A DNA stretch of 64,000 nucleotides from Gonocerus acuteangulatus (taxonomy: Eukaryota > Arthropoda > Insecta > Hemiptera > Coreidae). Positions 44,954 through 55,379 of the stretch are shown piece after piece. Location of the stretch: contig OX328123.1 of the NCBI GenBank assembly GCA_946811695.1, forward strand, positions 149,967,229 to 150,031,228, given 5' to 3'. The notes under the pieces are model-generated. The model was not told the origin of the DNA, ran no database searches, and was given only the letters and a program-made list of their open reading frames with translations. A program made the position numbers and the translations under genes. The stretch's first letter is position 1. Every line of letters begins with the position of its first letter.

Positions 44954-46008
44954 CTGTTAACACGATAGCGGCCAGAGTTTTTGTTTTTTCGTCACGAAAC
45001 TTGGTATATAGCATTCAATTAGCAAACGATTGAACGAGTTCGTTAACCACCAAAGTCGGTCCACCGGAAGGGGGGGTTTACCACAAACCCAAAACACTAA
45101 TTTGACTATGTCAGTCGTAATATTTGTTATATTTCAACGAAACTTGGTATTCGTAGTGGTAATATAGAGAGAAAAGTGAGATATAAAAATGAACTAAATC
45201 GGTTAATTAGAAGGGGGGGGGGTTACTCCGGACCCACAATACCAATTCGCCACTACCAGCCGTGATTTTTGGTGTATTTCGACGAAACTCGGTATTCGTA
45301 GTGTTAATCCACAGGTAAATATGTGTTGTAAAAATAAACTAAATCGGTTCATCAGGACGGGGGGTTTACTCCGGACCCACAATACCAATTCGCCACTACC
45401 AGCCGTGATTTTTGTTATATTTCGACGAAACTCGGTATTCGTAGTGGTAATCTACAGGTAAATATGTGTTGTGAAAATAAACTAAATAGGTTCATTAGAA
45501 GGGGGGGTTTACTCCGGACCCAAATTCCTAATATACTCATACCGGTCGTAATTTCTGCTGTATTGTAACGAAACGCGGTATACGTCGTGGGTAACTCATG
45601 AGAAAGAAGTGTTGTAAAAATGAGCTGAATCGGTCAATCGGAAAGCGGGGGTTTAATTTGTAATATATTTCAATAGAAAAGCCCGCCAGACGTAGGTTCA
45701 CAAAGCCGCCGCAAGGAGCGCTTTCTACCACTAGAGTGACTGTATCCTGTTCCTGCGTTAGATCAAAATACGATAATATGAGGTTTTTTTTTATTTATTA
45801 CGTAGTGTAATAGGTACCATGTGTAAACATAACTCTGGAAGCAAATTAATAATTGATCAGTTACTCATTATAAATTTAAAAGAGAACTATTCATGTTTTT
45901 AGTTTACTTATGTAGGATATTTTAAGCAAATTGTTCTGGAAAGCAGTCTACACTACCCAAATTCTGAGGAAAGTGCTTAGTTATGCAGCTCCTGCGTGAC
46001 GGACTTTT
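44751..46008 (+). mobile_element. Helentron-like element, family A, copy 3
   Basis: The longest copy: TTTTAGCACTTTCCTCCG with an intact 5' hairpin, AGGTTGGACTCATGACGG, TAGACACCGAAAATGACCCC, (TA)n at 44877-44948, GTTCGTTAACCACCAAAGTC, then five diverged units with G-runs, and the 3' end AGTGCTTAGTTATGCAGCTC, CTGCGTGACGGACTTTT. One unit (about 45360-45410) repeats the preceding unit almost exactly. Confidence 0.75.
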
Positions 46009-46049
46009 TAATGTTTATAAGCAAGCGTGTTGAGATTATTATTACTTAA

Positions 46050-46224
46050 ATTTTAACGTCCATTATTAATAACTACGAATTTTAGGACGGGTTATGGGAC
46101 AGAGCTGATGCCTTTTCTTTTTTCTAAGGAAAAGCCATCACGCCATAGTGGGAATCGAACCCACGACCCTTGGCACGGAGTGTTACGTGCTCAGGCCTTA
46201 ACAATCACGGCCACCGGGCCTCCA
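46050..46224 (-). repeat. SINE-2, copy c
   Basis: Minus strand: GGAGGCCCGGTGGCCGTGAT, a tRNA class-II-like arm, a perfect B box (GGTTCGATTCC), then AAAAGGCATCAGC and the tail ending GGACGTTAAAATTT. Better B box than copy b. Confidence 0.8.
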
Positions 46225-46250
46225 ATTTGTTTATATTAAAAAAAATAGTA

Positions 46251-46400
46251 ATGAATCTTTTGGAATTATCTGCAACATTCCAGAGCGACAAAAACGTTCT
46301 TAAATTGCTACAAGAAGCAGGGATAGTCCACAAGGTCAGAAAACGTAGTAATGGTCATTTCATGAAATTAAAACAGTTTATATTGTTTCAAAATAAATAG
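46251..46400 (+). pseudogene. Merlin/ISXO2-type transposase N-terminus
   Basis: 49 codons: MNLLELSATFQSDKNVLKLL, QEAGIVHKVRKRSNGHFMKL, KQF..., stop. The pattern 'LLxL....A/V.xFLQ..GI........C.NGH.M.L' is the zinc-binding start of ISXO2-like (Merlin/IS1016 group) transposases. The first cysteine is replaced by R. No catalytic part follows and no TIRs were found. Confidence 0.6.
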
Positions 46401-47160
46401 GTTTTTGATTACTGTTGTAACTATAACAGTAATAATAAGAACATGTAATCACGAGGTGACAATAGAAGCACATGTTAATAATGCAATTTAAATTAATTTA
46501 TATTCGCGTTAACGAAGTAAAAAAGACGACGCAAAATGGCGCCAAAGGACATATTGTGTTTCAAAGAGGTCTACAGCCTCTAAATCTTAAACGACTTCAA
46601 TGCATTTTTTAAAAAATGAAACCTAATAAAATTTAGGACAACTTTGTCAATTCACATTTTTGGTTTTTTGTTTCCCTTGTTTATTAAATAACATGGAATT
46701 ATGTTTATAAATAATTTCAAAATATGAATACTTATGCTTCTTTTCTCGTAGTGTAACAGTTAAGAATTAACTATTACACTAAGATTTATTTTTTCGGGAC
46801 TGATATACTTCCAGAAGATTGATTGGCCTCTCAACTCCTCCTTCATACCTCAAACATTTAACCTAATCGAAGGTTTCTATGCTTATTAGGTGGTATTTCT
46901 TAAATTAATCTCTTATTTTCACTTCACTACGAGGTCATTACTGACGAGCTAAATCGGATCGGATCGGGTCGGGACCTATGTTGGCACTCACGTCGGCAGC
47001 TGTTGGCCGTTGTCGGTCGGGTCAAATACGGGTCCAGGTGCAGCCTTAATCGGGAAAAATTTAACGCTAAGGGGAAATTCCTTAATTTAAGCTCTGTTTT
47101 TTTTTTTCAATTGAGATCGCTATACGTAAGAACCGTATTTGTAGGAAATTTAATAACCTT
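46401..47160. other. Unassigned DNA
   Basis: AT-rich, except 46930-47050, which contains GGATCGGATCGGGTCGGG-type short repeats. No gene is called. Confidence 0.4.
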
Positions 47161-47215
47161 TCGCGGCGCTAATGGCCCAGATGACGATGCGCCGTAAAAA
47201 TAGATAAATAAATAA
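47161..47215 (+). repeat. SINE-1 3' tail fragment
   Basis: GCGGCGCTAATGGCCCAGAT, GACGATGCGCCGTAAAAA and (AAAT)n-like tail. The 5' part is absent. Confidence 0.7.
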
Positions 47216-47669
47216 AAATAAGCTTTCGAAAAGATTTTTACATTTTCTAAGATATCTCTTTTGGTTTCGAGAGGAATATTCACATATCCAAAAATCCTTG
47301 ACAAAAAAATATATTCATATTTTAAAAACGGTCTTCAAAATGGTATCATTTGGTTCCCTACGTCTAATCAATTATAAAACGTGTGAGTTGAAGCAATGCA
47401 CACATTTAAACGTAGGGATTTTTTGCATTAGAATTCCGTCAAAAACTCCATGTTCCATGGAAGGTTATTCTTGTTAACCATCTTGACATTTCAAATCAAA
47501 AAAATGATTTTTGTTCTTAATTTCATATTTAATTGCCCTAAAGAGGGAGATATAAAATGCGCTAAAATACATAAATATATATGTATAAACAGGGAACGTA
47601 CAAAAACGTATAAATTAACTTTTCGTCAGCAACGGAAATGTAATCTAATAGTCCAAGATCCGGTAACCG

Positions 47670-48745
47670 AACGTTTGATGAAGTGTTTTATGCACCTTGA
47701 AATTTTGCTAGAATGTACCTCTTGGGTAGATAAAAAGTTACATATGTATTCGCTAGACATATATATCTGGAACACCAGGTACTGCGCATAGTGGAAAGGT
47801 TTAACAAAATATTTTCCAAAAAACGTTTTATTCAGGAGCCAACTATCTATTTATGTAAAATTAGGACAATTGTACAATGAATCATAAATAAGGCAAACAC
47901 TTTTAAAGGGAATAACATGAAAAAAAAAATGTTTTTATTGTAATATTAAATAAGAGTTTTATTCACGCTGCCATTTAAACCGGGGAGCTGTACAAGATCA
48001 TGTGAGCAAGAACATGGGCGTATATAGAAAATAATTTCGGAGGGGGCTGGGAAATTTTCGGGGGGGGGGGCTGAGACCATTTCCGGTGTATGGAATACTA
48101 ACAATATAGATCTTGGAAGAGTTTTAGCCAACTTAAACGCTATTACACCCAAAATAGAATATGTTTTATGAACTAAATGATCTTATTTAATTTAGTTTTA
48201 AGGGTTTTATGAAAGTTTTACCGATTCGGGGGGGGGGGGGGTCTGCAGCCCCCCCTTATATACGCCCATGAGCAAAAACCATTGAGAGCGCAGAGAACAA
48301 CCACAACTGCGCGGTGCTGTCATTCACTCTTACAGTTACACGCAGCGTATTATAGGCAACATTTCTTTTCATGTTTCCTGATAATTAAACCCCACAAAAG
48401 TGTCTGCCCTTTTGTAATTATACTCAATTATGTTTATTGAAGACGCTGTTTAAATTGCTGGTGGAATAAAACACTTCATTTAATATTAATAATAAAAACT
48501 AGGTGCTTTTTTTTATTTTACATTTTAACCCCATTAAAAGTGTCTGCCTTATTTATTATTCTTTGTAAATTGCCTTTATTTACAATATTTTTACTTAAAT
48601 GATAGTTGGCTTTTGAATAAAACTCTATTTTTGGAAAATATTTTGTTGCACCTTTCTTCTACGCGCAGTACCTGGTGTTCCACGGTAAGTGCAGCCAACG
48701 CTATAGTAAAATGTCAAGGTGCATAAAACACTTCATGAAAAGTAC
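47670..48745. mobile_element. Large inverted-repeat element
   Basis: 47670-47880 (GATGAAGTGTTTTATGCACC, GGAACACCAGGTACTGCGC, CAAAATATTTTCCAAAAA, AGCCAACTATC) recurs inverted at 48575-48745, with one inner block (ACAAAAGTGTCTGCC) present twice more on the right side. Arms of about 150-200 bp and a ~700-bp spacer containing MITE G copy 3. Outer ends and target duplication were not resolved. A 113-codon frame over the left arm (47450-47791) is probably incidental. Confidence 0.6.
48013..48270. mobile_element. TIR MITE G, copy 3
   Basis: CATGGGCGTATATAG and its inverted counterpart CTTATATACGCCCATG bound 258 bp. Flanks AGCAAGAA and AGCAAAAA differ at one base, indicating an 8-bp target duplication, as in hAT-type elements. 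Confidence 0.8.
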
Positions 48746-49260
48746 GTTTCCAGCCCTCCGACTATAATATTCTGTAAAATGAATTGCACAAATGAATCAT
48801 CTGTGGAATTAATGATCGCGAAACTTGATATTCTACTGATAATAATACTTTTACTAAAAGTCACGATTCTTGTTCGTTAATGCCTCAGTAATTTCGCTTT
48901 TATGACCAGTTGGTAGAAAAAGGTTCTATAGTCAACTTGTTGATAGAAGTAAGAAAGTGTGAACAAAGGCTCATTATTACGCTTTCATGGTTTTATTTGA
49001 ATATTTATTGCTTCGTAATACGCAGAAGCTGGGGGGGGGGGGGCAGAAGCTGGGAGGAAGGAGAAATCACAATACAGCTTACTTTACGCTGCATTCAAGT
49101 CTCTTTGGCAGACGACATGTACCTAATCTCGCCCAGATTACAAAAATAACGGTCGTTCAAATATTTATGTATATGTATATGTGTGCATATTATATATTTT
49201 TGTTCGCATAATCCATCATGGTACATGGCTTTTTGGGAAAAAATCGTGCAACGCTTACGT
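48746..49260. other. Unassigned DNA
   Basis: A G-run at 49032-49043. No recognised gene or element. Confidence 0.4.
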
Positions 49261-49400
49261 TTTTAGCACTTTCATCCGAAGGAAAGTAGCTATTGAGGTT
49301 GCACTTATGAAGACATTCTTGAAAAATTCGAGGAATTTCTTTTTATTTAGGAAAAGTTCCATCAAAGGCCAGATAGACTTCCCATTCAAGCTTTCCTAGT
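49261..49400 (+). mobile_element. Family A 5' end fragment
   Basis: TTTTAGCACTTTCATCCG, GAAGGAAAGTAGCTATTGAG and the following ~50 bp of family A. The rest is missing. Confidence 0.65.
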
Positions 49401-49933
49401 TATACGAGGGGTGAGTACGACGCCTTTTATTATGAAAAGTCCGACTCGCGGAACTGCGTCATCTTGAACTTACCCTAGTCTCATTTGGATAGATTAAAAT
49501 AGAAACAGTTATTATTTTGGTTCGATCTTTCTTGAAACCTTTTATGACCTTACCTAGAAGGGTCGGACAGCACCCTTCTTCCACTTCTAGAGACACAAAT
49601 CTCACTGATAAATGCACTGAAAAATATCAAATTGTTTACATTTTCTGGTACTCTTCTACTATAGAACTAATTGTAGAAATAAATCCAATTAAAAAAAACA
49701 ACAACCAATTAAAAAGTGAGCTAAACAACTACAAAAACCCGTTCAAAAGAACAAAAAAAAAAAAAACAAAAAAAAAAAAAAACACGTTTGAGGTTTAAAG
49801 CACTTATTTATCCGATTGACATCGCCGAATCGAAAATTGCTTCAGAGTCGTTTTTGTACAACATTTAGTAAGCTTTCCAATGGTAACCTTGCGATTGCCA
49901 CGATTCCCAACCCTTTTTGAGATATTAAGGAAA

Positions 49934-49992
49934 TTGCGGCGCTAATGGCCGAGATTTGTCGATGCGCCGTTAAAAAAAAAAAAAAAAAAAAA
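49934..49992 (+). repeat. Ultra-short SINE-1 insertion with target duplication
   Basis: Only TTGCGGCGCTAATGGCCGAG, ATTTGTCGATGCGCCGTT and an A-run, flanked by ATTAAGGAAA at 49924-49933 and 49993-50002. The duplicated sequence belongs to family B and occurs once in its other copies. A ~40-bp 5'-truncated retroposition product. Confidence 0.85.
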
Positions 49993-50002
49993 ATTAAGGA
50001 AA

Positions 50003-50033
50003 ATGGTGCTAATGACCTTAGTAGTAGATGCAC

Positions 50034-50065
<32 letters not shown>
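50003..50065 (+). repeat. Second SINE-1 tail beside the first
   Basis: TGGTGCTAATGACC, GTAGATGCACCT and an A-run of about 30 follow the duplicated target sequence immediately. Confidence 0.75.
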
Positions 50066-50088
<23 letters not shown>

Positions 50089-50533
50089 CGAAGTGCCCAA
50101 AACTTTTCATCCCTAAAAATAAAATATTTTATTCTAGCCCTTCCTTAACTCCAAACGTAACCAAAATTTCAACATATTAGTTTCGATGAAATTTGAACAT
50201 GTAGAAAAAGGTTCAAATGAATCCCTTGATTTTAAGTACCCGAACCAAAAACTTTATTCGACTATTTTTCCATTTTTCTCAAAAACGGTTAAAGCTATCG
50301 CCTTGAAAATGGTTTCATTCGTTTTTCTAGGCCAATAAACCTATAAAACGAGTACTTTCAAGCTTATGAAGTAAGCGTAACGATTTTTTTCACGCGAATT
50401 TCGCTCGAAAAACCATGTTCCGGTGGCCGGATTCTGCTGGTTAACTCGACCTTTTAAATTAAACGAAAGATTTTTGTACCAAATTTCATCAAAATCAGAC
50501 CAATATTCGCTTTGCTAGACCGCCGACAGACAA

Positions 50534-50661
<128 letters not shown>

Positions 50662-50862
50662 TTGAACGACCGCTATTCGATCAAATCTATATAAAGCTAT
50701 TTCTATAACTGTTTTAATAAAAGAATGAAAAAAAAATAAAAATGAATTTCCTGAAATGTTGTTTTGGATGGATCAAGATGGTTGGTTGAAATGTAACTGG
50801 AAGGTTGACGTTCATCAAAACTACCATATGAACCATATGTAATAAGGTGTAGATAGTTAGCC

Positions 50863-51145
50863 GTCGAGGTGAACATCAGTCATGGAATAGTTGGGATTCG
50901 GCTAGGAAAACATCAATACGATTTATGCAAAAATCTGTATTATGGACGTTTCGGCTACTCTTTGGTAGCATTTGTGGGTGCCGGGGGTAGAGAAGGACCG
51001 AAGTTGGTAGTCAAGTGACCATAATGAAAATATAGTGGATATTTTCTCCTATATTTTCACCATAGTCACTTGACTACCAACTTTGGTCCTTCTCTACCCC
51101 CGACATTGAGTTGCTGATAAAGGCTACCAAAGAGTAGCCTATAAG
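50863..51145 (-). mobile_element. Penelope-like tail D, copies 6 and 7, fold-back
   Basis: GTTAGCCGTCGAGGTGAACA, GATTCGGCTAGGAAAACATC, the inverted ribozyme-like block (GAAACGTCC side intact, core lost), then CACTTGACTACCAACTTTGG in both orientations around 51040 and a second motif at 51112-51150 (CTGATAA, perfect GGCTACC/GGTAGCC-type stem). A head-to-head pair of tails. Confidence 0.6.
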
Positions 51146-51182
51146 TCCTTAATACCCTGACTGCTAGTCAATAAGCTTAATA

Positions 51183-52089
51183 CAGTGGAACACGGATAAT
51201 TCGAACTTCGATAATTCGAAGTCGTCTTTAATTCGAATATTTCTCTCGGTCCCTAGAATTTAGGGCGTAATCAATGTGAAATAATCGTGGTTAATTCGAA
51301 TAAAATTTTGAATAATTCGAATTTTTTCCGAGCCTGTACCTCCAATGGGAACTTTGACGCGGTCGATCTTAAATCTTGTGAAAATATTCTCCCCTCCGGT
51401 AAGAAGGATAGTAAGATACGGATGTAGGGGTTCCGAGACAAGAAGTGCGGCGGTCTCATAGTCTAGTTCTAGGACTCTAGGAGTTCTGCAAAGTGGTGGG
51501 TCGCGCTTCCTCCCTTCCAGGGGATGTTATAGTTACATCCTGTCGTTTTATCCTAGAATTCCCTCTCACCATCCCTCCGATCGTCATTTCTTATTCAGAT
51601 ATAAGTCAGTCAGCGCCTAGATCTCTTTTATTGTTTCTGCTTTGAATTTCTGGTGTACAGTGGTGTACAGTTTTGATTTAAGATGTCGAAGCCTAGAAGT
51701 TATAAAACTTTAACATTATCAGAGAAAATAGTTGCCATTAAAGAAGTTGAAAAAGGAATAAAGAAAAAATCTGAAATTGCCAAGGAGTTTGAAATCCAAC
51801 ACTTTATCAACTTACCTGAAAAATAAAGAAAAAATTCTTGTCCAAAAAAATGACTTTTTTTCAAAACAATAGACATTTATTTTTACTTTTTTGATAAATT
51901 ATTTATTACTTATGTACGTAATCATCAATTCATGAAATGTTTGTTATTCTTTAAATAAAACGTATTTTTTTTTAAATTAAAAAATGTGAAAATATGAAGT
52001 TCGATTTTTTAACCCTTTATTTTTAAAAACTTTTGTTATTCGAACCTTTTTATCGGCCCCTAGGGGTTCGAATTATCCAAGTTCTACTG
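51183..52089 (+). mobile_element. Tigger/pogo element, copy 2
   Basis: CAGTGGAACACGGATAATTC at the left, complement of CAGTAGAACTTGGATAATTC at the right, TA on both sides (51181-51182, 52090-52091). It keeps the first codons of a CENP-B-type transposase (51683-51826), then jumps to non-coding sequence near the right end. 907 bp, internally deleted. Confidence 0.88.
51683..51826 (+). pseudogene. Tigger transposase N-terminal HTH
   Basis: MSKPRSYKTLTLSEKIVAIK, EVEKGIKKKSEIAKEF, then a stop nearby. This is the first helix-turn-helix of the CENP-B/Tigger DNA-binding domain ('LTLSEKI.AI..VE.G.KK..IAKEF'). Just after, in another frame, NTLSTYLKNKEKIL follows, showing a small deletion that broke the frame. 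The DDE domain is absent. Confidence 0.8.
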
Positions 52090-52394
52090 TATTAGCAAGT
52101 TTAGAGAAGTGACTGGAAGTAATATCTCATATGATTGTGGTAAAACGTCCAGGCGTTCCTGAGTATATTTCCCGTTGGTAATGTTATGTGTTCTCTACCA
52201 GGAGATGAGTGCTGCATGCTCGGGTGAGTGGTGTAATGTAAATAATACCAATATCCTAGTGTTCAGAAGATTCCTGTACAATAGACCATGGGCGAAGGTA
52301 TTGTACTTCTTGGGCTTTGTAGTCTTAAAGGCTTTGGTAGGGCTGAAAGGTAGTCCTTGGTATAGATCGGAACAAAAAAAAAAAAACACTCTCG

Positions 52395-52480
52395 TAGGAC
52401 CGTTCGAATAGGAGCTACTGCTCCATCATAGCGCGATTCCGTCCTTACTTCTACGATTATTTGTAGAGCTTAGAATAGAA
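52395..52480 (-). mobile_element. Family B 3' end fragment
   Basis: GGAGCTACTGCTCCATCATA, GCGCGATTCCGTCCTTAC: a decayed family B 3' terminus and the following bases only. Confidence 0.5.
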
Positions 52481-52685
52481 ATATTAGTAATTTTTTTTTA
52501 ATAATTCATTCCTCAAGTTAAGAGAATTCCATAATTTCTCAAATACCTATTTATGTACTTTTTTTTTTGTTTTACATACTCTTCAAATAAGAAAGAAAAT
52601 AAAACCATTATAGATCATAGAATTTAATCAAAACATAATATAAAGGTATTATGATAACGTATGCAATAGTTTGTCCCTTTTATAG

Positions 52686-52884
52686 CATGGGCGTATATAA
52701 GGGGGGGCAGAGGGGACAGCAGCCCTGTTCTAACCCCCTTAAAAATAAATTAAAAAAGATCAGTATGCGTTTTAGTTGGCTAAAATTATTCCAATTTCTA
52801 GATTGTTAGTATTACATACCCCAGAAATGGTCCCCATCCCCGAAATAGGCCCCCCCCGAAATTATATACCTATATACGCCCATG
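52686..52884. mobile_element. TIR MITE G, copy 4
   Basis: CATGGGCGTATATAAGG ... inverted CCTATATACGCCCATG. Flanks TTTTATAG and TTTTATAA give an 8-bp duplication with one mismatch. Confidence 0.85.
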
Positions 52885-53160
52885 TTTTATAAATTACATT
52901 TTCAGGATTCCAGAGAGGGCTTTTTTCCTATCGGTCCTTCTTATCATTTAGTCATGAGCATAATAATTATAAAAAATATTTTGTGTATTGTATAATTATC
53001 AAATAAAGGTATTAAAAAGTTATTCATTAAATGACCCTTAGCTCAAATATATATAACTGGCGAATAAGGCGGAAGGTCAAGCAAATATCGCCACACACTT
53101 TTACAATTTTTATTAGGGAAAGAAAGAAATAGAATGAAAAGAAATAGAATGAAAAGAAAG

Positions 53161-53268
53161 ATTAAAGAAAACATACACATCATTAAAAACAGGAAAAAAG
53201 TTATGAATAAAAAAACGGAAATACACCATCTTAATAATATTTTCCTTAATTTATTTGATAAAAAATAG
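53161..53268 (+). pseudogene. Penelope-like protein, C-terminal stub
   Basis: IKENIHIIKNRKKVMNKKTE, IHHLNNIFLNLFDKK, stop. The 'R/KE.I.I......N' theme lies just after the GIY-YIG endonuclease domain in Penelope-like elements. The related, more decayed frame at 6763-6849 supports a real coding origin. The upstream codons are gone. Confidence 0.6.
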
Positions 53269-53461
53269 GAAAATTGGTATTATAGGACTATATTTCATCT
53301 GGAAATTGAAATCAATTTTAAATTTATGACGGATCGATTATCGATCAGCTGACGATTTGACACCATATTGGATTCGTTCAGTCAATGACCAGTCTAGATG
53401 AGGCCCTGCTAGTGGAAGTTTCCATTCCTCAGGTTGAGGCTGAATTTAATGTTTAAGAGTG

Positions 53462-53505
53462 TTCCCCTGAAGAGGCACCAAAAAGGGTGTGAAACATGTA
53501 GGGAA
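53462..53505 (+). ncRNA. Hammerhead ribozyme (type I, minimal)
   Basis: Stem I TTCCC (53462-53466) pairs with GGGAA (53501-53505). Core CTGAAGA at 53467-53473 fits CTGANGA. Stem II GCACC/GGTGT (one G-T pair, one bulged G) has a short A-rich loop. GAA at 53491-53493 completes the core. Stem III is the palindrome ACATGT, followed by A, so the cleavage triplet is GTA (between 53500 and 53501). Such palindromic minimal stem III is typical of Penelope-type hammerheads, which work best as dimers. All invariant positions are present. Confidence 0.8.
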
Positions 53506-53909
53506 GATAAATAAAAAGTGTAAAAGTGTGTGGCAATATTTGATTGACCTTCCGCCTTATTCGCCAGTTATAGATATTAAAAAGGATTCCAGAGCAAAGT
53601 TTCTGAGGTTATGGACACAATGGTGAAATAGTACAGTTTTCGGGCTTAAGATCTATTCAAATCTTTGATAAAAATAAATAGGTCTGTGGGAGGGATGTTT
53701 ATAATATCAGAAAGGCATGATGATCTGTAGGGTTTTTAAATTGGACATGTAGCTAATATATGGTAAATAAATCATTATATAAGGCTAACTCCTTGCAATG
53801 GGGAAACCTTTTATGCAATAAATAAATTGAATTGAAATGTATGGTAAATATCCTCTTGCTGATTGCAATAACAGATGGGACAGATTTTCTTGGCGCTTAT
53901 GGCTGTTGT

Positions 53910-54171
53910 CATGGGCGTATATAAGGGGTGGGCTGAGGGGGCTGCAGCCTCCCCCCCGAAATTTTGATTTGATCGGTAAAAATTTCATAAAACCCTTAAA
54001 AATAAATTAAATAAGATCATCTAGTTCAGTAAACATATCCTATTTTGGGTGTGATAGCGTTTAAGTTGGGCTAAAACTCTTCAAAGATCTAAATTGTTAG
54101 TATTCCATACACCGGAAATGGTCTCAGCCCCCCCCCTCGAAATTTTCCCAGACCCCTCCGAAATTATTTTC
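53910..54171. mobile_element. TIR MITE G, copy 5
   Basis: CATGGGCGTATATAAGG at the left; the right end stops at TTATTTTCTA, lacking the final ~11 bases. Flanked by GGCTGTTGT at 53901-53909 and 54175-54183. Confidence 0.75.
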
Positions 54172-54189
54172 TATGGCTGTTGTAGTCTT

Positions 54190-55252
54190 CTGTCATTTAT
54201 TTTGATAATATTTGTATTTATCTTTGTAATTTACTACTCTATGTACTATATAATGGAAATATCATACTATAAAATTGAAGCTGTAATTACACATCTTAAA
54301 AACACTGACATATACACAAAAATTTAATATATATTTTTTTTCATCATTTTTTTTATTTCTTTATTTTTTTATTATGCTTAAAGTTGCTTAACCTTAATTT
54401 TTAACGGCTAACGTTTTTATACACTAATATAGTGCAAGCAGCGAAAGTAGCGGTGCACAAATAAAATAATTACTAACTTATTGTGCAATTACTCCAAAAT
54501 GTTCAACGTTCTATATTTCATATTTATATTATTTGTTTGTTTTTTTGCATACTTCTTTTCTTTAATATAAGTCTATTACTTGTTTATAATTAGATGTATA
54601 TGTAAGATCATATAAATATATAAGTGTATATAACTATGTATATATAGATGTATAACTATTTGTAATATTAAATATATATTATAACTCCAGCGGCATATTT
54701 GTGTTAATGATTTAATGTATATGTAAAAATTGTATAGTCAAATAGTTATTGGGGACGTGTATCAATTTTTATTCACGGTTCATTTCGAGATTAACATTTT
54801 AATATACACTCCTCAAGAGTTTTATGTAATTATACTACCTAAGGTCTGTCAAAGAAAATGATACTCGATGTCATATCCTGCTTTCTTGAAGTCTTCTAAA
54901 TTGGATTGTTGAATGATCGGAAGCCGCTAGAAAGCTGGCAATGTTCCATTGAACGTTGATGTCCCATTGAAAGCGATCGCTTTTATCAGAGGATCCGCCA
55001 TATTTCGCCATCTTGTGATTCAGCCCTAGGCCTAAGTTTTGTTGTGATTCACTGTGAATGTCTGACTCTCGCTGCGAATCCATCCCGGATCGCGTCAGCT
55101 TTCATTTACGTGGAAAGACTTTCGAGTCGAACCCCAGTAGGAACTAGTTCATGGAACAGGAACTAGGAGTCAGTAGCCGTCGTAACCTACGGTCATTTCT
55201 CTTCAGGGTATATGCAGGAGTCGGGAAACACATTTTCAACAAAATGGATCCA
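54190..55252. other. Unassigned AT-rich DNA
   Basis: Mostly AT-rich. Around 54990-55030 (minus) CAAGATGGCGAAATATGGCG resembles doubled YY1-type sites next to an ATG of a 70-codon frame, but no splice sites or motif support a gene. Confidence 0.4.
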
Positions 55253-55379
55253 TTAACCCTGGATTGATACCGTGGGGTGAAAAATGCCCCACGCTGTTCT
55301 ATGGCGTGTTCTAGGCGCACGGTAGTACGTCAGGCCAAGTTCCGGCCTAAGCATACTGTGTCTATATTACAGGCGGTCT

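Larger units (their letters stand above)
53054..53570 (+). mobile_element. Penelope-like tail with inverted repeats
   Basis: Bounded by ~50-bp inverted repeats (TAACTGGCGAATAAGGCGG, AAGGTCAA... and complement, two mismatches). Contains the C-terminal codons of a Penelope-like protein (53161-53268), the block CATATTGGATTCGTTCAG, and an intact hammerhead motif (53462-53505). Penelope-like elements are known to carry hammerhead ribozymes in their terminal repeats. The RT and GIY-YIG regions are missing. Confidence 0.7.

Noticed and set aside
47450..47791. 113-codon open frame
   Set aside because: It overlaps one arm of an inverted repeat, lacks motifs and splice signals, and the other arm does not keep the frame open.
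54871..55083. 70-codon minus-strand frame next to AAGATGGCG-type sites
   Set aside because: Could hint at a promoter with YY1-like sites, but no splice donor, no protein motif and no supporting feature.
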